From positions 106,576,400 through 106,640,399 of the forward strand of contig NC_082690.1 of the NCBI RefSeq assembly GCF_949987515.2: DNA of 64,000 bases. Direction: 5' to 3'. The position numbers and the translations under genes were made by a program. Positions 35,906 to 48,304 of this stretch are shown piece after piece; position 1 is the first letter of the stretch, and every line of letters starts with the position of its first letter. A model generated the notes under the pieces. It did no database searches, was not told the DNA's origin, and saw only the letters and a list, made by a program, of their open reading frames with translations. The DNA is from Delphinus delphis. Its lineage: Eukaryota > Chordata > Mammalia > Artiodactyla > Delphinidae.

Positions 35906-36113
35906 GGGGCTTCTCTGGTGACGTGGTGGTTGAGAGTTCGCCTGCCGACGCAGAGGACACGGGTTCGTGCCCCGGTCCGGGAAGATCTCACATGCCGCTG
36001 AGCAGCTGGGCCCGTGAGCCGTGGCCGCTGAGCCTGCGCGTCCGGAGCCTGTGCTCTGCAACGGGAGAGGCCACAACAGTGAGAGGCACGCGTACTGCAA
36101 AAAAAAAAGAAAA
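35906..36113 (+). mobile_element. CHR-type SINE, diverged
   Basis: Complete CHR SINE with several substitutions in the head (GGGCTTCTCTGGTGACGTGG). Approximate target-site duplication AAAATTTTACTGA at 35893-35905 and again after the A-rich tail. Confidence 0.9.
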
Positions 36114-36604
36114 AAAATTTTTTACTGAATTAAGTTAGGCACAATGGTAGTATTTTAAAGTGACAACTTCCAGTGAGGTTTTTAAAACAGATTTTTACAA
36201 GCTGTTTTTTCTTCCCTTTTTTTTTTCTTTCTTGTTTTAAACCGTGCTCAGTGAAAAGCCTTCTAAATTACTGTTAACCACATTATTTTCAATTCTTGAA
36301 CCGCGATTTTTCCCTGTGCCTGGGGAGGCTCCGTCTCCGAATTTACAGATGGGCAGGCCAGTTTCCCAAAGGGCAGCTGCAGCAATTCAACTCTAAGATT
36401 CCTTAATGTGAGTCTGCAGAAGGCATTTAACAGTAACCCCGTTCCCACGGGCCCCAGAAGGCCTCTGATGGGAGGCCTAACGCTATGAGCGCTGTGATTA
36501 CTCAGAGGCCGGTGTCCACATCTCTCCCCCACGCTTAAGGCAAAAATGAGAAGATGGAGTGAGGAAAGACCCTTCTGTAGCAATAAGCCACTTGAGACTA
36601 AGAG
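36114..36604. other. Intergenic DNA, nothing recognised
   Basis: No family recognised. A 143-codon minus frame at 36263-36694 has no domain signature. Confidence 0.4.
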
Positions 36605-36672
36605 GCGGGCTATGGACTGAACGTTTACGTCCCCCTGAAATTCATATGTTGCAGCCCTAGAGAGATGTAACT
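36605..36672 (+). mobile_element. MLT1-type LTR 5' fragment
   Basis: GGGCTATGGACTGAACGTTT and CTGAAATTCATATGTTGCAG are the opening of an MLT1 LTR. The rest is not recognisable. Confidence 0.65.
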
Positions 36673-37374
36673 TAGCTTTATCCACGTCACACAAGAGAGT
36701 TTGGGAAGTTTACACAGTTCTGCGATGGGAGAGAGGCCGCTGGTCCTTGGGCCATCTGGTTCGCCGACAAGCTGCCCTCATTGGCCCTTGGAAGATGGAG
36801 CTGCACCTTGCCGAGCCAGGTGTGGGCACTGGGATCCTTTGCCCCGAGTATACCCCCAAACTCCCCCTCCTCCGTCCCCCACCCTGGCGCCCAGGTGCCA
36901 CCCTGCCAGGTGGTGAGCTGCCACTTTTCTGAATGCCATGGGGAACAGGGCAAGGGTCTTCCCCACTCTTGGAAAGCACCCACCCCCCTTTAAATACAGC
37001 CCCATCGTGCCTACCAGGTCCAGCTGCCTGCAGTTCTAGCTGCTGTTTCCAGCCCCTGATGCAAACCCTGGCTTCCCCCTGCCCTTGAGCCAATTCAACA
37101 CTGTTCTCAAACCAGAGCAAACCAACCCTCCCCTGTGGGTGGAGAGGCCCCCATCTCCCTGTCTCAAGGACTTGCCTGCCCTCTGGAAGGAGAGGTAGGG
37201 AAGGGAAGAAAAGGTTTCGTTCCTTTGGATTCTTCTAGAACAGCAGGAACACAGATTATTATCACAATACACTAACCTCCCGTATACGTTTGTCCACCTG
37301 CTTGAATCGTGGAAAATTCATATCCTTCAAGGAATAAATAGTTCTTCCATTCAATAGACTATTATAAATATATA
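36673..37374. other. Intergenic DNA, nothing recognised
   Basis: GC-moderate sequence with overlapping random frames on both strands. No gene called. Confidence 0.4.
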
Positions 37375-37379
37375 TATGG

Positions 37380-37605
37380 GGTGCGGAATAAATTAGGAGT
37401 TTAGGATTAGCAGATACAAATTACTGTGTACAAAACAGGTAAACAGGTCCTACTGCATAGCACAGGGAGCTATATTCAATATCTTGAAATAAACCATAAT
37501 GGAAAAGAATATGAAAAACTCTCTCTATATAAAACTGAATCACTCTGCTGTACACCAGAAACTAATACAACATTGTAAATCAATTAGGCTTCAATAAAAA
37601 ATAAA
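37380..37605 (+). mobile_element. 5'-truncated L1 3' end with TSD
   Basis: About 220 bp L1 terminus: CCTACTGCATAGCACAGGGA, AATCACTCTGCTGTACACCA and ATACAACATTGTAAATCAAT, ending in AATAAAAAATAAATATAT. The flanks share ATATATATGGGGT before and after the element, consistent with a target-site duplication. Confidence 0.88.
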
Positions 37606-37619
37606 TATATATGGGGTAC

Positions 37620-39830
37620 ACTATATAAGTATGACACAAATAGAGTTTTGAATCAAACGGAAAAGAACAGTGAAAACGTATAGGCTAGCGTCAGTCATAA
37701 ACATAGACCCAGAAATCCAAACACTAAGGAGACCTAGCAAAATCCAGTGAAGCCTGGAGTTTAGTTAACCTCAGTGTCCAGATGTCGGTTTCCTGGCTTT
37801 GATGCACCAGCGGTCGTTATGTAAGATGTTAATAACAGGGACATTTCATGAGGGATATATGGGAACTCCCTTGCCATCTAAATTATTCCTAAATAAAAAG
37901 CGTACTTTAAAGGCCCAAATACAAGCAGAGACTCTCAGCACTTCAAAGAAGAAAGTGTCTACAGCAACCAAGTAGGGTTTATCCCATGAATAAGTTGGTG
38001 GCGATAAAGTAGGAAAATGATTTATCATATATATATTAGCACAAGAAACAGTAAAATGTGATTCAATTATCTCAATAGACGTCAAAGAGCCATTTGAAAA
38101 AACTCACTATCTAAACATTCGTATAACTAAACAAAAATTGTGGATCCAAAAACCAATATTACTTAAGTAATAAGTCATGAGCATTAAAAATCGTAATCAT
38201 TCTGTGATGCGTCCCATCCAGTCATCAATCCTATTTTAAAATAAAACTAGAAATATTGGCGAAAGCTATTTGATAAGGAAAGGAAATAACATACACATGC
38301 AGGAAGAGAAGACATACAAGCATCAGCTGTGCTGTGGTCATGCGTATAAACCTAGGAAAGCAACCAGAAGTGCGAGTAAATTAACCCTGGAAGTTATGCT
38401 ACATAAGAAAACAATGTTTACCAACTGTGTCTTACATGAGTATCAGGCAACCAGAAAATGCATGTAAGATGAAAGAGATTTCAAAAGCAATTTTAAAAAT
38501 CAAATAAGTGAGTATCCATTTACCTGGGACTACAAAACACATGAAAAGACCCTAATAGGAGAAAAAAAAGGAAGGCAAAAAAGCGGAACTTTATTCTGCT
38601 CTTGAGGAAGAAGAAACAGAACAAAGAGGACGGGCTAGTGGGCTGGAGCCAAACGTTAACTATTCAGGAAATTCACAAGCTATCTGACAAATCTCGGAGA
38701 GCTTGAAATCGGCCACGTCAGCCACACTGAGAGTATTTACACCACAGGAATCAGCAAGAGCCACGAATCAGGGCTCTCCTTCCTACAGAGCCGGTTTCCT
38801 GCACACCATCAAATTTGATAAAGGTCAAAGGGTTTTTACTGGTACTCTTAGCCATGCGATAAATTGTGAAATTCCAAAATTCCAGTGGAAGAGTGCGTGT
38901 GCGCCTGTGCACACATGTATGCGTACACATACATGCATGGGCAAGGGTATGTACACTTGAAAAAAATTAAAGTTAAAAAATTTTGAACTTGTATGTAAAC
39001 ACAGAAAAGTCCGAAAAGAGCTACAAAAAAATATTATTTTGTATTATAGCTACAAAAAAATGCTATCTGGGTGGTCCTTATATTTTTCTTATGTTTGTTT
39101 ATTTTTATTTTCCATAACATGTATTGCTTGTATGATGAGAAAACACACATTTTAATTTTTTTCAGGTTTGTTTTAACAAGCTAGAAGAAAATAGAATAGC
39201 ATTTTTTCCCATCCATGTAAAGGAAACAAATTCTGACTAAAGAAATGGAAACATCTCATTGAAGACAAGATGGAGGGTTTGAATATGTTAAAATAAACAA
39301 GCAATTTCAACCTCTCATAATCATATGCATGATAAAATTTTTAAAAGAGCAGCAGCATTGGGAAAATGTGTAATAAACAAATAAAAAGTTAAGCTTCCAT
39401 GGATATAAGGTATCGGTATAAAATATACAAGATGGGTATTCAGTTTCAACTTAATGAGTGATCAGAGACAAAAAAGAAATTAAATTTATATGCCAGAAAA
39501 TTTAGGTAACACATCGTCACATGGGAAAATGCAAAGCTTCTTCACTAGCAATTAAAGAAATAAAACTCTAAACAATACGAAAGTATTATTATACCCCTGT
39601 GAATCCAGCCGAAAGAACCAAAATGATAAGACTCTGTGTTGGAGGAGTTGAGGGAAAAGAGTATCTTTCTCCTGCCTGCCATAATCTGGTTGTGTCTGGC
39701 GAGTATTCTGACAGCGCTATTTGTCTTATTGAGTAAAAGAGACCAACTATTTATATCCTTTTACATCACGTTGGAAAACATGTTCTGAGGCAGTGTTTCT
39801 GAAGAAAATTTCTGGAACCCTGCCACACGA
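37620..39830 (+). mobile_element. Old L1 fragments, sense (patchy)
   Basis: Patches of decayed L1 ORF2 and 3' UTR type: the GGTTTATCCCATGAATAAG and ACAGTAAAATGTGATTCAAT region near 37975-38065, AAAACTAGAAATATTGGC near 38243, and CTTCTTCACTAGCAATTAAA near 39537. The stretch 38570-39230 is not clearly L1. Confidence 0.5.
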
Positions 39831-40060
39831 GCATGTTTCTACACTGCAGGACTTTTCAGTGCCTTTACACACAAGTGTGTACCACAAATCTCCAAGAGTA
39901 TTTAGCATTTACCCAATTAATAGGTCCCCAGAACCTTTCTTGGGGTAACTTTACTAACATCCCACAGAGCACTAGGGTACTGGAAATCAGACTGAAAATA
40001 AGAGACGTATTTTGTATAAAGATTTTATTTAGAAAAGTGAAAACTTTGAAAGAACCTGAA

Positions 40061-40139
40061 TTTAAACGGAACAACATTTAAACGGAACAACATTTCCAGC
40101 ATAGGAATTTAAACGGAACAACATTTCCAGCATAGGAAA
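40061..40139 (+). repeat. Composite tandem repeat (A-A-B-A-B)
   Basis: A 16-bp unit A (TTTAAACGGAACAACA) occurs at 40061-40076, 40077-40092 and 40108-40123. A 15-bp unit B (TTTCCAGCATAGGAA) follows the second and third copies. The five blocks are perfect copies. Confidence 0.95.
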
Positions 40140-40148
40140 TGTTGTCCC
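40115..40148 (+). other. Near-perfect hairpin at repeat end
   Basis: Arm GGAACAACATTTCC (40115-40128), loop AGCATA, arm GGAAATGTTGTCCC (40135-40148). Thirteen of fourteen positions pair. The left arm lies inside the last tandem copy and the right arm extends into unique sequence. Confidence 0.93.
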
Positions 40149-42679
40149 ATTCAGCTGTATTCAGTAAGAAATCTTTTGAGTGGAAGTTGCCCATTGTCTG
40201 CCATGCAGACAAGCAGGCTTTTTCAACTTCTTATTGAACTCATTGGGAAAGAGTTGAACAGGACTAGAGCCCTGTGCCTTGTCACTAAAGCCCCATTTCC
40301 TCAGTTGCCATTGCTCAGGGGTCCCTGTTTCATTGGGTAAAACCAACCGGACTCCATTATCATCTTGCCCAGAGATGTTATCAAAAATCACATGTCCTGC
40401 CGCAGGCAAACCGGAAGGTATACTTAGCACTAGATGTGTACGTATCTTGGTTAACCTTCAGAAAGGGGAAGAAACAGAAGCCTGCTTCCCCATCGATGGT
40501 GTCAGCTCAGCCAACTGACCCCTGATTAGATCTTTGTTTGAGTTAGGATCGGAAATTAGCACTGTATAAACTCAGTCACGTCTTATTCGGTCTCATATCC
40601 TGCTGATTTGTTTGTCTTCAGTTTCCTAGGAAGCATTCCTGTTTGAAAACATCCACATGGAGGGAAAGAGGGAATTCACCCTACTTTGGTCACTGGCAGG
40701 GGTGGGGGGTTGAACCAAAGAAATGTAAGTGTAAAACGAGAGCATGGAAGACTCACCCACGTATCACATATGTTCACAAGGCAATGGTGGTGAATGCAGC
40801 CCAGGGGCCCTGCAGGGACCGAGAGGGTGGAGACCCATGGCTGTGGACAGTGATTCCTCCACTCCACCCCCAGCCCCCACTCCATCTCCCCACCCCGTCC
40901 ATCCACCCCTCACCCCATCCAACCACTTCCATCCCATGCCTCCCAATTTTCCCACAACATTTAACACACACAAACACACACTTAAAATTTATCTGTCTTC
41001 TCAATAGCCTGATCTTGGGGACTCAGGAAGCAAGAGAAAGGTACCAAAGTGGTCATTAGCCAAAAAGGACCCATGTGTTCTGGCGACATTCAAATGACCT
41101 TGGTCATCAGGAAGACCTCTTGGGGCAAACCCCAAGCTGAAATGACCCGAGGGCCATCACTCTTCAAACCAAAGAAACATCTTTTCGCCTTTATCCCATT
41201 CATTCCTCATTCCTTGGTCCAACACATCAGTGCGAAGCCCCTCAGCGAGCATGACCCCAGGACAGGGTACGTTTTATGCTTCCCCTCCTGCCTTCAAAAG
41301 TTCACGGTCTAGGACATGGAGAACCTCAAAGACCCACGTCCAGCAAAAATCAAGCCCGCCATCAGCGTGCATTTAGAGCAACATGGCAAACAAGACCAAT
41401 GACTTTTATTTCCAGATTTCCAAAGGCAGCCACGAAAGGAGCAGTTTCCACGGCCTGTGGAGGCTCAGCCTTCCCGGCCTGTCGCAGCCACAGGGGCTGA
41501 GTACGTGTGCCACCAGCCCTGAGGGCTGTCCGTGGGGGCCGTACTCCACGTCTGGTCACCAGCAGAGGTTTGCGAGTTTATCACATTAACTGTGTCTGGC
41601 CCCCCGAATCCAAATTACAGGCCAAAGCCACAAGATTGTCTCCAACTAGAGGCCTCTTGCTCAAGGCCCTCACGAGCACCAATTCCCCTTAATCAGGACC
41701 TAGGGGACGGGCCAGGCACTCTGCAGCAAGGAGACGCTCATTTTTCCAACTTTGCAAGACTCCTCGGCAGTCTCCCTCTAATTTTCCCGTTCGTGTTCTT
41801 TTGAGGAGGTTTTGTGCATGGCAAGCCAGAGTCTGGCGGCAAACAGAACAAGAACTGCAACAGCAGAATGCCAAGCTGAGAACCCTGGAGGGCCGCCAGC
41901 CTAGGCTCCATCCCAAGAGGTCCCCTGCGAGCTCTGCGTTCACGAGTCCCTCGTTGCCTCGGTCTGCGCCTCCGATCACGAGGTGCTTGAATCTATGAGT
42001 TCTGGGTGTTTGCGTGACATCCAAAGAGTTACCTTTGCGGGCAGACACCCTCCCTTCCTGCATCCCACCCTTGCATCAAAACTCAAAGTGAGATTTCCAA
42101 ACTCTCAAGACTTTCAAAGAGACGGCTTCCCTGGGAGGCCAACCTGGGGTCCCTTTTTCCCCTGAGCTCCTGGGAAGTCCGGGATGGTGGTGGGACGCGA
42201 CGGATGGTTATAGACTCTAAAGGAAATAACACTTTAGCCCAGCAATGTGGGCGGCCCGCTCTGCGTGAGAAGGGCCCACGGTCGGAGGTAGCCATGCGGT
42301 TGACCACACAGCAGGCTTCGTGAAGGGGTCGCACAGCATTTAGGTCTTGCGTGAAGGCCAGGCTGTAATGCACTTAGGGCAGGGGGGACACCACTGCAAA
42401 GGAGGCTGAATGCCAAGGGCAGAAATAGGCGAGTGGTGCACATGTGAAGGTTTTATAGGAGGAATGAGAGGTAAGGGAGAAGTTGACTTGGGCAAAGAGG
42501 GTCTTGGAATACCAGGCTAGTGACTTGAGAATGTCTTCAGGGGGCCCTGGGGAGCCACTGAGAGTACCTGAGCTTGGAGGAGCATCCTGAGACAGAGTCC
42601 TCAGGCGCGGCCCACAGGGTGAGTGGGAAAGGGGAGCAGTTACATCCAGAGCAGGGTAAGAGTCCTAACTTCAAGCCAG
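40149..42679. other. Intergenic DNA, nothing recognised
   Basis: About 2.5 kb. Some low-complexity CCAT/CACC sequence near 40857-40935. Frames near 41689-42063 (-) and 40643-41059 (+) look random. No RNA gene or clear repeat family. Confidence 0.4.
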
Positions 42680-43880
42680 GTGATGATTACAGTGTCGACG
42701 AGCATCTTATTCACAATGGTGGTTCCACTCAACGATGCAGCTTTACAGTAAGCCTTGAAGTCAGGTACTGTCGGTCCTCAAACTTTGTTCTCCTTTATTT
42801 ATTTTTTTTATTTTATTTTTTTTACATCTTTATTGGAGTATAATTGCTTTACAATGGTGTGCTAGTTTCTGCTTTATAACAAAGTGAATCAGTTATGCAT
42901 ATACATATGTTCCCATATCTCTTCCCTCTTGCGTCTCCCTCCCTCCCACCCTCCCTATCCCACCCCTCTAGGTGGTCACAAAGCACCGAGCTGATCTCCC
43001 TGTGCTGTGCGGCTGCTTCCCACTAGCTATCTACCTTACGTTTGGTGGTGTATATATGTCCATGCCTCTCTCTGGCTTTGTCACAACTCCCCCTTCCCCC
43101 TCCCCATATCCTCAAGTCCATTCTCTAGTAGGTCTGTGTCTTTATTCCTGTCTTACCTCTAGGTTCTTCATGACATTTTTTTTTCTTAAATTCCGTATAT
43201 ATGTGTTAGCATACGGTATTTGTCTTTCTCTTTCTGACTTACTTCACTCTGTATGACAGACTCTAGGTCCATCCACCTCATTACAAATAGCTCAATTTCA
43301 TTTCTTTTTATGGCTGAGTAATATTCCATTGTATATATGTGCCACATCTTCTTTATCCATTCATCCTATGATGGGCACTTAGGATGTTTCCATCTCCAGG
43401 CTATTGTAAATAGAGCTGCAATGAACATTTTGGTACGTGACTCTTTTTGAATTATGGTTTTCTAGGGTATCTTTAATATTGTGTTGGATTTGCCTCTCCA
43501 TATAAAATTTAGAATCCGTTTGTCAAAATCTACAAAATAATTTGCTGTGATTTTGATCAGATAGCACTCTATAGACCAAGTTGGGAAGAACTGACATCTG
43601 GACAAGATTGAGTCTTCCTATCTGTGAACATGGAATTTATTTATTTTGCTCTTTGATTTTGTTCATCAGAATTTTGTAGTTCTCCTCAGATAGATCTTGT
43701 ACAAATTTTGTTAGCTTTATACCTAAGTATGTTATTTGCGGGGGAGGGGGAGTGCTAAAGTAAACAATACTGTTTTTCTAATTTCAAATTCTGTTCATTG
43801 CTGGTACATAGGTAGGCACGACTGACTCTTGTATATTAACCTTGTATCCTGCAACCTTGCTATATGCCTTTACCTTTTAA
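42680..43880 (-). mobile_element. Old L1 ORF2 relic, antisense, split
   Basis: Antisense L1 of older type, visible at 42730-42798 (GTAAGCCTTGAAGTCAGGTA) and from about 43463 to 43880 (TGTGTTGGATTTGCC, ACTGACATCTGGACAAGATT, AGAATTTTGTAGTTCTCCTC, CCTTGTATCCTGCAACCTTG). Between these lies a younger antisense L1 end, so the older element was split. Confidence 0.72.
42800..43462 (-). mobile_element. Younger L1 3' end, antisense, inside old L1
   Basis: Reverse complement of a well-preserved L1 3' end: T-rich start, ATCTTTATTGGAGTATAATT, a C-rich CTCCCTCCCTCCCACCCTCC block, TGGCTGAGTAATATTCCATT and GCTGCAATGAACATTTTGGT. 5' truncated. Same family type as 12692-13312 but with a different C-rich block. 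Confidence 0.88.
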
Positions 43881-46135
43881 TGTCCCAACCTGGAAGTTTC
43901 ACTCATCACTCTTACTCACAGCCTATTGGCTAAGACTAGTCACATGGCCATACAGCAGCAAGGGAGGCTGGGAAATGTAGTCTTTAGGTGAAGAGTAGGT
44001 GCCTAGTTAAAAATTCCATTTCTGTAGGGAATGGATCTCAGAGGACACAGAGATACGTGCCCCACAGCCTCCTCCCCCAGCAGTCTCTCCTTGAGTGATT
44101 CTGTCTGTACAATGTCTATTTGTGTACAATCCAGGGGTGGGACACTCTAGGTCTAGCCCCCTTCAAGGTGCCTTTATTTGTCCCAGTAGACAGCAGGCAA
44201 CTGCGGGATCAGCACACACACATGTGCCTCCCAAGGACCACAGAATTCTCAGAGATAATGTGGTCCAAGTCCACATCGAGGAGAAGACAGCTGCCCCAAG
44301 TGCTTCTCATTCATCCTCTCAGCCGCAACCTTGCTGGTCACAGAGGAGAGATCATCGTGCACGTTAGGCTCTCTCTGTCGGTTCCCCTTTACATTTCCTC
44401 CTGCTTTCAGCCAATGCCCTGCATCTTAGGAGGCAAAGTGGGCCTCGTCCGCTCCGAAATGGTCACTACCCAGTGACGATCACACTGGCTATGCGTTTAC
44501 GAGCACTGTTTACCCTGGGACCCATTAAACTCTGCCTTGAAACACCAGCCTCCCGCCGCTTTGTCTGCTGGAGTCATGTGAGAATTGAGGCTCCTCCTGA
44601 ACTTGCACCAGGGACGCTCCTCCACGATGGGGAGGACCCCATGTGGCTACTGCCTGATGGACCACAGGGGGTCTGGCTCGGGTGTCCCAAGGACAGCAGG
44701 GGACCTGGGGGCCTGGAAAATGCCCTTGTATCTTTTGGAGTTGTCTCTGGTTGGATTCTTTTTTCTGGTTTTAAGATAATATTTGTTCATAAGAGGATAC
44801 AGTATATGGAAAGCAGGTGATAGACTACAGAAGGAAGGAGAAAAAAATCATCCCTGTGACCTCCCCAAGGCTCAGCTCTTTCCATTTTGTCACATGTCCT
44901 TCAAATCAGCTACGTAAGTCCTACAGTTGAGCTAATGCAGTACTGTACGTTTGTATCTTGCTTTGTTTCATTCTCTGAATATACCGTCCCTCATTATCGG
45001 GATGTGAATAATCCATTAATTAGTCCTTAATAATCCCTTAATGATCTACCGTCCCTTTTTATTGGACCTGAGCTTGTTCCTAGGGTGACTCTTGTAAGTC
45101 GCATATTTGGCAGGGACGTCATAGGTCTTCGTGCAAGAGCTGCAAATGTCTTCAGTCCAGGTGCCCCCCTCATGCTCGCTTTTGGTCTAACGCAACCGAA
45201 ACCAATGCTGATGGATTTAAGCAGAAAAGGTAAAAACCAGATGGAGAAAACAGGCGGGAACAAGGGAGGTAAGGCAGCATGAATCCCAACCCGGCCATGC
45301 TCCGATCCTGTCTCAGGAGGGGCCCATACCGTCCCCAACACCAGACCTGCAGCACGACTGCCGTAGCCCAGACCCTGTCACCAGACCCTGTGACCTCAGC
45401 CATGGCTACCCCTGAGCCTCGATGCCCTGCCAGTCCCACAGAAGGTATTTTCTACCTCTTCTGATTCTCACCATCACCAGTCCCCAATTCAGCTCATTAT
45501 CGCCTCTGTGGCGGAGGAGACAAAGCAAAGGGCCACTGCGTGGAAACACTCCAACTCCCTCACCACGCGGGGTGCGGTGATAAGCCTTCTGTTCCAAGGT
45601 GAGTCAGCTGCCCTGGGGGCTCTGCAGGCCCAGACCTATCGGTCAAAGGAGAGAAGAATCTTGGACATGCTTCCAGACTTCTCCCCTTCCTCCCTCTCAA
45701 GTCTGGAAGCTCTTTTGACAGGTTGAACCCCTTGGGTTACTCATGGGATGTTAAAGGTACGGGTTTATTGGGTAAAAGTCAGAGCTGACACACCCTGGCT
45801 GCCTTTCCCGGGGTCTCGAGGACCGCCCCTCCCTCACCCTGACCTTTACTGCGCATGCCTAATTAGGACTCGTATCCATCCTATTGAGTTTCTTAACGTC
45901 AGGCAAAAAAAGCATTTCGGGTGCATATTTGCTTATGGTTCCATGCTTTAGGACCTCCCTGCGGACGCTGTAGGAGACAAGGTGAAAGAGAGAGGGCAAG
46001 AGAAAGACGGGTAAGGCAGGGGGTTTGAAACCACTGAGAAACCCTCGGACACATCCAGGTCTCTTCCTGGGTCCCAGAGAGCAAAAACCCCCAAGACTGA
46101 CCCTCCACCTGATTGCATAGTAAAGATGATCCCTG
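43881..46135. other. Intergenic DNA, mostly unrecognised
   Basis: Near 43890-44000 the phrase GGGAGGCTGGGAAATGTAGT points to an old unidentified interspersed repeat. The rest shows no gene, RNA gene or firm repeat. Confidence 0.4.
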
Positions 46136-46139
46136 CCAC

Positions 46140-46636
46140 ACAGAGAAACGGAAACATAAATGTTCAGAACAGCATTCTTCTCACAGTCCAAACACGGAAG
46201 CAACCCAGATGGAGACATCAAATGTGGCACGTCCACGCAGTGAATTATCGCTCAGCCACAAAAAGGAACGAAGTCCTGATGTGCGCTACAAAGCGCAGAC
46301 GAACCTTGGAAACATCGTGCTAAATGAAAGAAGACACAAAAGAACCCGCACCGGAGGATTCCACCTAGAGGAAACATCCAAAGTGGCAAATCCAGACACA
46401 CAGAGAACAGATTACTGGGTTCCTGGGGCTGGGGAAGGGCGTGAGGGGGAGAAGAAAAGGGAGTGTCTGTTAACGGGTTTGGGGTTTCTTTGGGGGTGAT
46501 GAAAATGTTCTAAAATTAAACAGTGGTGATGGTTGCACACCTCTGCAAATATACTGAAAATCACTGACTTACACACTTTAAGTGGGTGAACTTCATGCTG
46601 TGTAAATTATATCTCAATAAAGCTGTTTTAAAAATA
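46140..46636 (+). mobile_element. Old L1 3' UTR, sense
   Basis: Contains CACGGAAGCAACCCAGATGG, CGCTCAGCCACAAAAAGGAA, GGATTCCACCTAGAGGAAAC, GGGGTGATGAAAATGTTCTA and the end TTATATCTCAATAAAGCTGT. This is the 3' UTR of a mid-age L1 (L1M group), non-coding. Confidence 0.8.
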
Positions 46637-46679
46637 GGTGGACGCTGCAATCTCTGGGGGCTTCATAATTCGCCTCTTC

Positions 46680-46835
46680 CCTTGGGTTTTAGAGTCAGAG
46701 CCGGAAGTATCCCGGTTCTGCCAGAGCTCATGACGCTGTGGGCCTCGATTTCCTCGTCTGTAAAATGGGGATGAAGTGACGGTCCTCAGAGGTTGCTGTG
46801 AAAATGACTTAGTTGCTCTCTGTAAAGATGCTGTG
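46680..46835 (+). repeat. MIR SINE
   Basis: GGTTTTAGAGTCAGAGCCGG, then TTTCCTCGTCTGTAAAATGG and GGTTGCTGTGAAAATGACTT: a MIR core plus 3' region in sense orientation. Confidence 0.75.
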
Positions 46836-47580
46836 CGGCTGTACAGGAAGAGGCCTGCGGGGTGCGTTCCTAACTTTCCTTTCTGCTCCCACCTTCCAGG
46901 TTGCTGCTCCCCCCTCCTCCCCCACTCCCCTGCTTCGCAATCACACCTTCCTTGCCACCATCCCTATCTTTCATGTCCTCTTTCCAAACAGCCTCTTTCT
47001 ATGACCTTGACACTTATGTGGGAATGTGCTGGTGGGTGGATTCTGAGCTTGGCCTCATCAGCCAGTAAGGGAAAGGCAGAAGGAAGGGGTGGGTGAGGCC
47101 AGATTCCTCTTCCCAGAGAGCTACTCTGACCTCACCCTCGTGGCCCCCCGACCCTGCTCTCTGCCCTCTGTGACCCTCAGTGGCTCCCTTCCTGCTGTTG
47201 TAATCCCAGTCTGGGAAGCGACAAAGGATCGCGAGACCTATTGTTTTCAATACCTCTAAAAGCACAGAGGAAGCCATACATTCACCCAGGACAAAGCAAT
47301 AAAAAGAAACTCTCAGATATTTTCCTCTATGTCTGGAAGGGTATCAACTCGGCATAACAACTTTGCTAATCTCACGTCGATTGAACTCATTGGCAGTTAC
47401 AGAAGCTTTTGATTGAAAAACATGGGGAGACGAGTTGGTTGTGACTTAATGAAGGGGCTCCTTTTCATGCCTACAGTTTCCAGACTTATCGTGAGTCTTG
47501 GCTAATAATGGCCTCACTCCCTGGGTGCCTGGATTTACCCACACTAGCTCGTTTAGTCTCCGTGAAAACTCTGTGAGGTC
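46836..47580. other. Intergenic DNA, nothing recognised
   Basis: No gene or repeat family identified. It includes one copy (47391-47415) of a 25-base word repeated exactly at 50296-50320. Confidence 0.4.
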
Positions 47581-47596
47581 AACACCATCCTTACAG

Positions 47597-47733
47597 GGAA
47601 TTAATTCCCTGGCGGTCCAGTGGTTAGGACTCCGTGCTTTCACTGCCGAGGACGCGGGTTCAATCCCTGGTCAGGGAACTAAGATCCCGCAAGCCGAAAA
47701 ACGAAACGAAACAAAAACAAACAAACAAACAAA
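47597..47733 (+). mobile_element. Short tRNA-derived SINE with TSD
   Basis: Head TTCCCTGGCGGTCCAGTGGT, then GGTTCAATCCCTGGTCAGGG and AACTAAGATCCCGCAAGCC, with an AAAC-rich tail. The direct repeat AACAC(C/T)ATCCTTACAG flanks it at 47581-47596 and 47734-47749. Confidence 0.92.
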
Positions 47734-47746
47734 AACACTATCCTTA

Positions 47747-48304
47747 CAGCCAGCCCTCGTATCCATGGGTTCCCCATCGTGGATTCAATCAACCATGGGT
47801 CAAAAAATATTCCCAAAAAATTAAAATTCCAGAAAGTTCCAAAAAGCAAAGCTTGAATTTGCCTCCAGACGGCAACTATTACATAGCACTGACAGTGTTG
47901 TTGGTATTATACGTAATCTAGAGATGATTTAAAGTATACGGGAGGGGGGCTTCCCTGGTGGCGCAGCGGTTGAGAGTCCGCCTGCCGATGCAGGGGACGC
48001 GGGTTCGTGCCCCGGTCCGGGAGGATCCCACATGCCGCGGAGCGGCTGGGCCCGTGAGCCGTGGCCGCTGAGCCTGCGCGTCCGGAGCCTGTGCTCCGCA
48101 ACGGGAGAGGCCACAGCGGTGAGAGGCCCGCGTACCGCAAAAAAAAAAAAAAAATTAATTAATTAAAAAAATAAAGTATACGGGAGGATGTGTGTAGGTT
48201 ATAGGCAGATGCTACACTTTTATAAATAAGGGACTTGAGCACCTTTGGACGGTGGCATCTGAGGGGGTTCTGGAACCGGTCCCCATGGATACCGAGGATG
48301 ACTG
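47747..48304 (-). mobile_element. MER2-type Tigger DNA transposon, split by SINE
   Basis: Non-autonomous TcMar-Tigger element. The left terminus CAGCCAGCCCTCGTATCC and right terminus GGATACCGAGGATGACTG are imperfect inverted repeats. The interior has GTTCCAAAAAGCAAAGCTTG, TAATCTAGAGATGATTTAAA and AGGTTATAGGCAGATGCTAC. TA precedes the left end. A CHR SINE interrupts it. Confidence 0.75.
47946..48172 (+). mobile_element. Near-consensus CHR SINE inside MER2
   Basis: The cleanest CHR copy of the window, with head, body and A run intact, followed by a (TTAA)-rich tail. Perfect 15-bp target-site duplication AAAGTATACGGGAGG at 47931-47945 and 48173-48187. Probably the youngest insertion here. Confidence 0.95.

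Noticed and set aside
46113..46499. 128-codon plus-strand frame
   Set aside because: Lies in the 3' UTR of an old L1.
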